Part shown: piece after piece, positions 1 to 9,200 of the stretch
Position numbering within the stretch: the stretch's first letter is position 1
Layout: the number at the start of each line of letters is the position of its first letter
Origin: Bacteroidaceae bacterium
GTDB taxonomy: Bacteria; Bacteroidota; Bacteroidia; Bacteroidales; Barnesiellaceae_A
DNA length: 10,368 nucleotides
Assembly: GCA_017561285.1 (NCBI GenBank)
Contig: JAFZDG010000243.1
Location: forward strand, 1-10,368
Direction of reading: 5' to 3'
Position numbers and translations under genes: made by a program
Notes under the pieces: model-generated
Seen by the model: the letters and a program-made list of their open reading frames with translations, nothing else
Told to the model about the DNA's origin: nothing
Database searches by the model: none

Positions 1-3000
1 ACCACCCAAGATGGGTATCTTATCCGTAAGGATGTAGACGGATACTTCAAATACTATGACTTCCAAAACAAAAAACTCACTCAACAAGTAGCCACCAACG
101 CCGACTACCGCACAGCGCAAGAGGCTAAATTTCTGTCAACACTTGCTCCTGCCAAGAAATGGCACAATCAAATGGTGCAAGAAGCTACTATTATTCGCAA
201 AGCTCCTCGTGTAACAGCTCCCGGAGCCACCCGGCTCCATAATGGTGTGCAACGTGCCGCCAAAGAGGAGGTTGCCGAGAGCCAATACCTTGTTATTCTT
301 GTAGGTTTCAGTGACCGCCCATTTACCTTTACCAACCACGATTTTGACATCTGGCTCAACCAAGAAGGTTATAGTGTAAACGGCGGAACCGGTAGCGTAA
401 AAGATTACTACCGCGACAACTCTATGGGACAATTCGTACCCCACTTCACTGTATTAGGCCCCTACACACTTCCCTATTCTCAACTCTACTATGCAGGCAA
501 CTCGGAGGAAACCGGCGAAGACACCAACCCTCGTGCCATGATTGTAGATGCTTGTAATATTGCCAAGCAAAACAACCCCGACCTCGACTTCTCAATTTTT
601 GACAACAATAAGGACGGCTATATGGACAACGTGAACGTTGTATATGCCGGCTATAGCGAAGCAAGTACCGGTAACGGCGACGATATGTGGCCTCACAGCT
701 GGACTCTCGACGAATTTTCTCTCACCATCGACAACACTATTATCAACGCCTACGGTTGCTCGGCCGAGTTTGTAGGTGCAAGTGGCGAGATGATGGACGG
801 TATAGGTACTTTTGCTCACGAATTTGGTCACGTACTGGGCCTTAAAGACACATACGACACCGACCAATACACCGATGGATATGGTGTAGACCCGGGCGAT
901 TACTCTATGTTTGCATCGGGTAGCTACAACAACGATAGTCGCACACCACCCTACTTGATGACCTTCGAACGCTCTCAAATGGGATGGTGCAATCCTATTG
1001 AACTCAACGAAGCGGCCGATATCAGCCTCAACTCGCTGGGCGAGAATATTGCCTACTATATCAATGCACAACCCAATCGTGCTGCCGGCACAGGACACGA
1101 ATGGTTTGTTCTTGAAAACCGCCAAAAAACCGGCTGGGACGCATACATCCCCGCACATGGTCTGCTCATCTACCACTACGACTACACCGATGAGATGGTT
1201 AAGGAATACTGGTCGTTCAATGCACCCAACAACAACAGTCGCCACCGTTGTATATACATCAAGCCTGCCGATGGTATAGACGATACCAATACACGCAACG
1301 GCGACACCTATCCCGGACGTGCCGGTAACACTCAGTTTACCGACTTTACCACACCCAACGCCAGCAACTGGGCTGGTGAACCCACCAACACTCCCATCAC
1401 CAATATTCGTGAAGAAGACGGCGTTATCTACTTCCAAGTCAAAGGTGGAGTTGCCGATCTTCCTATCATCCGCACCGAAAAGCCCCGCAACGTGCGCGAC
1501 ACTTCGTTGGATGTTGCCGCTACTATCGAAAAGAGCAATCAAGCAATCATCGAGATGGGCTTCTGCTGGGATACACACCAAAATCCCAACATAGCCACAT
1601 CGCCCCAGTCTATTGTAGCAACAAACAGCACTGTCGATTATACCATAACCGGCCTTACCCCCGGCACACGTTACTACGTACGCGCCTTTATGCGCCTTGA
1701 AGACAACAGCATCGTATATGGCGCAGCCATTCCTGTCAAGACCGAGTGTGCCTTGGCTGTGGCACCTTACATTGCCGATTTTATGTCGTGGAGCGATGGC
1801 GAACCCGATTGTTGGAAAATCATCGACAACAATGGCGATGGTACAACATGGGTATTTGACGATGCAACACAAGGTCTTCTTTACCAATTTGACTACTGGA
1901 ACAATGCCGACGACTGGGTTATCTCTACCCGTATGCTTATACCCGATAACGGTCACTTGTACTTTGTACGCGGTATAGTAGAACAAGCTGCAGTCGAGAA
2001 ACTCGATGTATATGTATCGACACACTCACGCGAGATAGAAGACTTCCACTTGGTTAAGCAATTCTCTTTTGCCGACAACTTTGGCTACCAAGTACCTGAA
2101 GAGGTTGACCTCTCGGCCTATGCCGGACAAGAGGTTTACATTGCACTTGTGTGTACATCGGAGAAGTTGCAAAGCAGCTTGTGGTTGTGGCAAATCTACT
2201 TGGCAAGCAAGTTAGACACTCCGCAATTCACCAAATTTGGTCTTATAAACAACAACGCTCTTGAAGTAGAGTGGACTCCCATCGAGGCAGCTACTCGCTA
2301 CCATCTCGAATTTTATGAGGTAACAGATGAGGTTTATAACACAGCTATGTTCTTCCCACCCTCCGACTGGGCTGTGGTTGAAGGCGATGTAGAGTTGTCG
2401 ACAGGCTCGGCATTCTTCACCGGCGATGGTGTACTCGAGACACGCGCCTTCCCCGATGGTATTACCGACCTTATCTTCATTGTTACCACTTCAGGTCCCA
2501 CCGGTAATACAACCCTTATCGTAGAGGGTAGCGAAGATGGCGAATATTGGGAACAAATAGGCCCGGCAGCCAACCTCAACACCTACAATCCCGAAGGTAT
2601 CGAGATGATGTTGAGCGAATATCTTACCGGTCGTGTGTACCAAAAACTCCGTCTCACCTGCCGCCATGGCGGTCGTAACGTTCAGGTACGATACTTTACC
2701 ATTGCTTACAATGACGGATATGTGTGGGAACTGCTCACATCGGGAGCTGTTGAAGAGAACAGCATTGTCATCAACGAAACCTTTGAGGGCGAGTTTACTA
2801 CCGGCAAAGAGTATGCCGTAGTGGTTTACTCGGGCGATGGTATCCTCTACTTCGATGCATCCGATCCGGCATTCTACAGCTACTCGGGCAGTGTCGAAAA
2901 TATCCAAACCGACAACGCCGATATATATGCCGAAAACGGCAATATATACATCTCCGGCATTACCGTTCCTACTCGTATACTATGCACTACTCCCGAGGGT

Positions 3001-3132
3001 ATCGTACTTTACAATCAACTTGTTGATAGTGCATCGACACACTGCATTGGCATAAACGACTACAAGGGTATTGTATTGGTAAATATGAGCCAAGAGAATG
3101 AGAGCAAAACCGTCAAACTTATCGTGAAATAA
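1..3132 (+). CDS. M6-family secreted zinc metalloprotease with T9SS-like sorting domain (5'-partial)
   Basis: A secreted protease that probably degrades extracellular proteins; the substrate is unknown. The frame is open from base 1, so the Met at 172 is internal. The first residues (DGYLIRKDVDGYFKYYDF) match the propeptide start typical of bacterial M6 proteases; a signal peptide and perhaps 60-80 residues are missing off the left edge (inferred). A basic linker with RKAPRV (about 199-216) precedes the catalytic region (286-1449). That region holds a DNNKDGYMD calcium-loop-like motif (601-627), the zinc motif HEFGHVLGLKD (817-849) with both His, the catalytic Glu and the downstream Asp, and a Met-turn-like SMFASGSYNN. 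Next come an Fn3-like module (1459-1746), a choice-of-anchor J/cleaved-adhesin module with DCWKIIDNNGDGTTW (1756-2208), an Fn3-like module apparently split by a beta-sandwich insert (2209-2889), and a T9SS type A-like tail (2896-3129). The stop TAA is at 3130. No active-site loss or frameshift is visible. It is followed 17 bases later by a second T9SS cargo gene, so co-transcription is likely. Family call firm; specificity unknown. Confidence 0.95.
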   Translation, partial: TTQDGYLIRKDVDGYFKYYDFQNKKLTQQVATNADYRTAQEAKFLSTLAPAKKWHNQMVQEATIIRKAPRVTAPGATRLHNGVQRAAKEEVAESQYLVILVGFSDRPFTFTNHDFDIWLNQEGYSVNGGTGSVKDYYRDNSMGQFVPHFTVLGPYTLPYSQLYYAGNSEETGEDTNPRAMIVDACNIAKQNNPDLDFSIFDNNKDGYMDNVNVVYAGYSEASTGNGDDMWPHSWTLDEFSLTIDNTIINAYGCSAEFVGASGEMMDGIGTFAHEFGHVLGLKDTYDTDQYTDGYGVDPGDYSMFASGSYNNDSRTPPYLMTFERSQMGWCNPIELNEAADISLNSLGENIAYYINAQPNRAAGTGHEWFVLENRQKTGWDAYIPAHGLLIYHYDYTDEMVKEYWSFNAPNNNSRHRCIYIKPADGIDDTNTRNGDTYPGRAGNTQFTDFTTPNASNWAGEPTNTPITNIREEDGVIYFQVKGGVADLPIIRTEKPRNVRDTSLDVAATIEKSNQAIIEMGFCWDTHQNPNIATSPQSIVATNSTVDYTITGLTPGTRYYVRAFMRLEDNSIVYGAAIPVKTECALAVAPYIADFMSWSDGEPDCWKIIDNNGDGTTWVFDDATQGLLYQFDYWNNADDWVISTRMLIPDNGHLYFVRGIVEQAAVEKLDVYVSTHSREIEDFHLVKQFSFADNFGYQVPEEVDLSAYAGQEVYIALVCTSEKLQSSLWLWQIYLASKLDTPQFTKFGLINNNALEVEWTPIEAATRYHLEFYEVTDEVYNTAMFFPPSDWAVVEGDVELSTGSAFFTGDGVLETRAFPDGITDLIFIVTTSGPTGNTTLIVEGSEDGEYWEQIGPAANLNTYNPEGIEMMLSEYLTGRVYQKLRLTCRHGGRNVQVRYFTIAYNDGYVWELLTSGAVEENSIVINETFEGEFTTGKEYAVVVYSGDGILYFDASDPAFYSYSGSVENIQTDNADIYAENGNIYISGITVPTRILCTTPEGIVLYNQLVDSASTHCIGINDYKGIVLVNMSQENESKTVKLIVK
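2896..3129 (+). other. T9SS type A-like C-terminal sorting domain of the M6 protease
   Basis: About 78 residues at the end of the protease. They show the usual beta-rich pattern: a short strand NGNIYISGI, a second strand with a PEGIVLYNQ turn in place of the common DxxGR, and a final GIVLVNMS...KTVKLIVK pair of strands. In the family this tail directs export through the type IX system and is removed or exchanged for a surface anchor. The GxYxVR strand is degenerate here (GIVLVNM), so the call rests on position and pattern. Confidence 0.75.
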
Positions 3133-3149
3133 TCATAATTACACTCGAA

Positions 3150-3218
3150 ATGAAATACACTAAATATTTGCTTCCTTCAATCATTATCGCTGCCGGATGC
3201 TTGCTCTATAGCTATGCC
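3150..3218 (+). other. N-terminal signal peptide of the giant protein
   Basis: Residues 1-23: a basic start (MKYTKY), a hydrophobic core LLPSIIIAAGCLLYSYA, and a likely signal peptidase I site after Ala23 (SYA before DNSD). A Cys at residue 17 (3198-3200), preceded by AAG, is a possible lipobox. The hydrophobic LL after it, and the T9SS tail on the same protein, make signal peptidase I the better reading. No Shine-Dalgarno sequence lies before the ATG; the A/T-rich 17-base gap is usual for Bacteroidota. Confidence 0.8.
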
Positions 3219-6200
3219 GACAATAGCGATATGACAAAAAAAATGAAGCCCGAAAACCGCCCCTCAACCGAAGCAAGAGTATATCCTACTCCCGCTGTGA
3301 CACAACGCCTCACAGCGGCCGAAGATGGAGCTCCTTACGGCTTGCATGTAGTTGACATTTATAACAAAGACGTAACTTTGCGTTGGAACAACCCTGAGGC
3401 TACCAATGGCTACTTCGAAGACTTCGAGGCACACCCCGACTTTGCTATCAACTCTCCGGGCAATATCGGTTGGAGCTACCTCGATATGGACAACGAAGAT
3501 ACTTACACATGGACAGCCACTTCGTTCCCCACACAAGGACAAAAGATGGCATACGTCATCATGAACCCCGCCACTACAACACCTTCGGTAGCCGATTGGC
3601 CCGCCATACAACCTTACTCTGGCACTAAAATGTTGGTTGCCTTCACCGTCGATGGTGGTAACAACGACTTCATAATATCACCCGAACTCAACTTCGAGGA
3701 GAACTTCCAAGTTAGTTTCCGAGCCAAGAGCTATACCGAAGCCTACGGTTTGGAACGCTTCAGAGTAGGTTATTCGACCACCGGCAAGCAAGCCTCAAAC
3801 TTTACCTACGTCAATCCCGGTGAGTATGTCGAGGTTCCTGCCGAATGGACACTCTTCAAGTACGACATCCCCAAAGAGGCCAAATACGTGACTATCAACT
3901 GCGTATCGCACGAGGCCTTTATGATGCTCATCGACGACATATTTGTGGGTACAAACCGCGTGCGCCCCAAAGCCCCTGCACAAAACTATCTCAAAGGCTT
4001 CAACCTTTACCGCAACGATGTCAAAGTAAACGATGATCTCATCGAGGATGTCAGCTATACCGACGTTGTAGAGGAGTATGGTTTCTACAACTACACCATC
4101 AGTGCCGTTTACAGCGATGGCAGCGAGAAAATACAACAAGAGGCTTTGACAGTTGAAGTTCCCGACATCCGCTTGTTGCCTTTTGAGGACGGCTTTGACA
4201 AGAACGTTCTGGAGCCCGACAATTGGAGCACACCGATTGACGAGCAAGGCAATCCCTCAAAATGGAGCAGCTCATACTACCCCTATGGCTTGGTTGATTA
4301 CTCGGCTCAATATATTTATTCGTCACTCAATAACTATTCACAATCTCTTATATCGAAAGAGTTGCGCACCGTCAATCGCGAAAACACCTATTTGCGTTTC
4401 AACTTGCGCCACATCAACTACAACAACGAGGTAGGCGACACCCTTGCATTGGAAATCTCTTGCGATAACGAGCAAACATGGCAACGCATCGATGCCTTTG
4501 CCAACGACAATGGCACCCATGAGTGGATTGTTAAACAATACAACCTCAACGATTACCTCACAAACGACCTCTTCCGCATTCGTTATCGCGCATTTGGTGA
4601 GGATGCTTATTACATCGACTACTGGTATGTCGATGACGTAAAGGTGTGGTGTCCCGAGTGGACTTCGGCTCAACTCACCGTAATGAGTATGGGTGAACCT
4701 ATGGCCAACTGCTACGTAACACTTACTGCCGACCACGATGCATTTATAGAGGCTACAACCGACAAAAATGGTGTGATTGAGTTGCCCAAACTCGAAAAAG
4801 GCCAATACACCATCGACGTTCGTCAAAGGGGTTACAACATATACAGCAGCACATGGGACATCTATCAAGATGCCGACAACCGTTTTACTGCCGACATAAC
4901 CAAACCCGTTCTCAACATCGACAAGACTTCTATTCACGCCTCTATTGCATCAGAGTCTTCTGCATCACAATCTATCACGCTCACCAACAACGGTAATGGC
5001 GAGATGAAATGGAACCTCATTCCTCAAATCCCTGCCGGCAGTGGCTCGGACAAAGATGCTTGGACTATACAAAAAGTATTTGACACATCGGGCGACTTGC
5101 AAACATCTATCGCATTCGATGGCGAATACTTCTATACAACCTCTACATTCTACTTAGGTCGTTTCTTCAAGTACGACCGCGATGGTAATTTCATCGAAGA
5201 ATTTACCATCCCCGGTATGTACTATATGTTGTACGACCTTGCATTTGACGGCACATATTTCTATGGTAGCGACTACAGCAACCACCTATTCTGCCTCGAC
5301 TTGCGCAACAAACAGTTGATTAAAGAGACGGTTGTAGAGAGCGAACCCAACCTGAAGATAACTCACTGTAGCTATGATTCCCGCAACGACCAATTCTGGG
5401 TAGGTAGCTTCAACTCTATCGGCCGTATCGATCGTGACGGTAACGTTACTGTATCATTCCGTACTATCGACAATACCTTAGATATGGGTGCATTTGGTTC
5501 GGCATTTGACAATGTAACACCCGGTGGTCCATATTTGTGGTTCAGCAACGAAGCGGTTGCCGGTACCAACCTTATCGACCAGCTGCAAATCTTACAATAC
5601 AACCTTAACACTCGTGCTGTAACTCCCATATCGCACACGATAGATGATGTTCCAGGATACCAAATTGGTACACTCAATGTGCCTAACTATATATGCGGTG
5701 TTGAGGCTACTACAAACTATATCGATGGTACTCTATCGCTGGTAGGTGTACTCAAGCAATCGCCTTCTCGCATCTTCATCTACGAGTTGGCCAAGACCAA
5801 CGACTGGTTGTCCATCGCACCCGAGGCCGGTACACTCAAGAGTGGCGAGTCGCAAACTATTACATTCGACATCAACTCTCGCAATGGCGTAGTGGGCGAA
5901 AGCTATTCAGTACCTGTTCAGATATATACTGTACCCGAGTTGGATGCTGACAACATCACCGTAGGTTATACCGTATCAGAGGCAACAGCCACTCCTCGCC
6001 CCACCAAACTGACAGCTACCGCCGAGGGCAATGCTTCGGTTGCACTTGCTTGGCAAGTTGGCAATGCCAACCCCACCGGTTATAACGTTTATCGCAATGG
6101 CGAGAAGATAAACAGCGAACTGATTACAACCACCTCTTATACCGATACTCAACTTGTATATGGCAACTACACCTATACCGTAGCGGCTGTATATGGCGAA

Positions 6201-9200
6201 AAAGAGTCACTGCAATCAGATCCTACAAGCATCTATATGAAGATAGGCGCTCCCTTCTACGAGCCTCAAAACCTCACCATCAACGTCACCAACAACCGTG
6301 ATGTAAGCCTCAGCTGGTTGCAACCCGATGCTATGTTGCAAGATAGCTGCTCTATCCGCTGGGATAGTGGCATCAATAGCAGCTCGATGGGTATGGCCGA
6401 GGGTGGTTACTTCTGGGCAGGTGTTGAGTGGAAACACGCAGAGCTTATCGAATACCGCAATATGACTATCACATCGGTCGATCTTTTCATCCAAGAACGT
6501 TTACTCTCACTCTCGTTGCAAGTGTACAAAGACAACAAGCGTGTCGTATCACAGAATATCGCTACTACCAACATCAAGTATGGCGAGTATAACAACTTCG
6601 AGCTCAAAGAACCTATCAGCATCGAGCCGGGTAGCGACTACCGCGTAGCATTCCTTGTGGCTCACGATGCCGGTGTCAACCCTATAGGTATTGATGCCTC
6701 TGAGTCACGTGGCAAGAGGGGTAACATTATCTCGGAAGATGGCAAGACTTGGTATCCTCTCACTCATATCGGTATGGAGGGCAACTTCAACTTGGCTATC
6801 AACTTGGCTCCTTCGACAACCGCCGAGGAACAACCGTTAGGCTACAATGTATATCGCAATGGCGTAAAGTGCAACACTGCACTTGTTGACCAACTCTCAT
6901 ACAACGACCAACTGTCGGAGGCCGGCAGCTACAACTACCAAGTATCGTCAATCTACGCCGGTGGTGGCGAGTCGAATTTGTCGGAGGTTGCTGTGGCGCA
7001 CATTATGGAGCTGGGCAATCCTGTGCCTCCTATGAACGTAGTAGCTCAAACCGAATTGAACCGTACTATTCACGTTCGCTGGGACTTCCCCATCACGGAC
7101 GAAAGTTCATTCCCCATCGACCTCGCTCAAGCACAAGCTACAGCCGAGGAGGGTTATCCCGAGTATGTAAGTATGTTCCGAGGTAATCTTGCCGGCGAAA
7201 TCGGTATCGCTTCGGATGGCGAGTACATCTACACAACACTACACAACACCAACGGAACAATATGCAAATATACCCTTGACGGCGAATACATCGAGAGCAT
7301 CTTGATCAATCGCAATATGCAAGGTATCCGCAACCTCGTTTACGATGGCACACACTTTTTCGCTGCCGATGCCAACAGCTACTTGTATCAAATAGATATC
7401 GAAAACAAATGCATCACCGACACATTCTCTATCTCTGAGATTGCTCGCCACGTGGCATACATACCCGAGTTGGACAACGGCAAGGGTGGATTTGAAGTTG
7501 GTGACTGGGAAACAAGTATCTTTGTCAGCAAGCGCGGTGCTAAGTTGAGCGATGGTCCTACACTGAAAGGTGCTGCCGGATCGGCCTACTACAACGGCAC
7601 GCTATACACCTTCGAGCAAGGATATGAGCACCCCTACACCATTTGCTGCTACGACATTGCCACAGGTGCGCTCACCAAGACCATCAACATAGGCGATTAC
7701 GTGGAGATTACTCCCGAAACAGGTGCCAAAGCCGGTGGTATGTCGGTTATCTACACCAAAGAGGGATTGACCTTGCTGGCTGTAGCATTGCAAGAGAACA
7801 GCAACTGCCGATTTATATTCTTTGACCTCGGTAGCATCAACGGATTGGCTGGTTACAATGTATATCGCAATGGTGTGAAACGTAACAACGAGCCCATCCC
7901 CTTCCGCTACTTTACCGAGGACGAGCGTGAGGTAGGAACTTACGAGTATGAAATAGAAACCGTTTACATCGACGGTGCTGTATCGCCTCGCTCTCACAAG
8001 GCCTATGTAGACATCTATGATGCCGAGAACTGCGATGCGCCTATCGATGTAAAAGCCGTACAAAGCACCTATAGCTACAACGTAAATATCTCGTTTGTCG
8101 ATCCCACTGCAACCGAAGCAGAGCTTTACGAAAGCATTGAAGAGGGTATCGTGGGTACAGCCTTTGCTTGCGCCGACTGGAGCAACTACAATGGTGCATG
8201 GCAAGTAACCGATGCTACAGCCTATCATGGCACCAAAGCATTGCAAGCGGCCAAAGCCGACAATGCATGGCTCATTATCCCCGCCGGTAAGCCCGCACAA
8301 GATATGGTCTTCTCGTTTGTTGCTCGCAACCACGACGACCACCTCGGTAGCGGTAGCTTGCGTGTACTCACATCGGTCGATGGCAACAATATCGAGGACT
8401 TCATCCCCTTCAAGAGCATTACCACAACCGAGGCTTGGAAGCAATACAGCTTTACCATCCCGGCCGGTAGCGATTACATCGCCATTCGCCACGAAGCAGG
8501 TGCACATATGCAGTATATCGATGCCATCACCCTCGACACCCATACCATAGGTGAAGCATACGGCTACGACATCATGCGCAACGGCGTACAACTCAACGAC
8601 CAGCCTATCACCGATATTACCTACACCGACCGCAACCTCCTTCCCGGCTCATACAGCTATCAGGTGCGCGCTCACTATCTGTCATCATGTATCAGTGAGT
8701 ACACCGAGGCGGTAAATATCGACCTCGAATACAGCAACGGCTGTCAAAAACCCGGTATGCTCTTTGTTGAGCCTCTCGACAATGCCTACAGCCTTGCATG
8801 GAGCGCACCCTCATTGGGCGATGTTGTCAACATCCGTTGGCACAATGGCCATGTGCACGATGCCGCCGGTATGCCCAGCGGTGGTGCATTCTACGCCGGT
8901 GTACAATGGAACAGCGAGGAGTTGAAACCCTACGAGAAACTCTCTATTTCGGAGGTTGAATTGTACATCTACCAAGTACCCGATGCACTCTTCTTGCTGA
9001 TATACGAGGGCGACAATCTTATTGCACAACAATACGTTCCCAACTTGAAACAATATAGTTTCAACACCGTTGAGTTGGAGCAACCCTTGCTTATCAATAC
9101 CAACAAGACCTTGCGCGTAGTGGCTTACATCGAGCACAACGAGATTTCAGTACCTTTGGGCTACGATGCAGGTCCCGGTAAAGTAGGTCGTGGCGACCTC

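Noticed and set aside
172..174. ATG at 172 as the start of the protease gene.
   Set aside because: The frame is open back to base 1, and the upstream residues match the conserved M6 propeptide start, so the true start is off the left edge.
601..627. DNNKDGYMD as a dockerin or EF-hand domain.
   Set aside because: Only a single loop is present, inside the M6 catalytic region, where a calcium-loop-like motif of this kind is usual. There is no second repeat.
592..2025. A 477-codon open frame on the minus strand, antisense to the protease.
   Set aside because: It runs opposite a clearly coding region with full M6 motifs. Its translation is rich in V, I, C and G with no domain pattern, as expected from the complement of a D/N/T/Y-rich gene.
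3133..3149. A separate promoter for the giant gene in the gap after the protease.
   Set aside because: The gap is only 17 bases and has no room for the Bacteroidota -33/-7 elements. A promoter inside the protease gene cannot be excluded, but none was recognised.
7602..8591. A 329-codon open frame on the minus strand inside the giant gene.
   Set aside because: It lies opposite continuous, well-patterned Fn3, propeller and choice-of-anchor J coding sequence. Its V/C/G-rich translation shows no signal peptide or motif.
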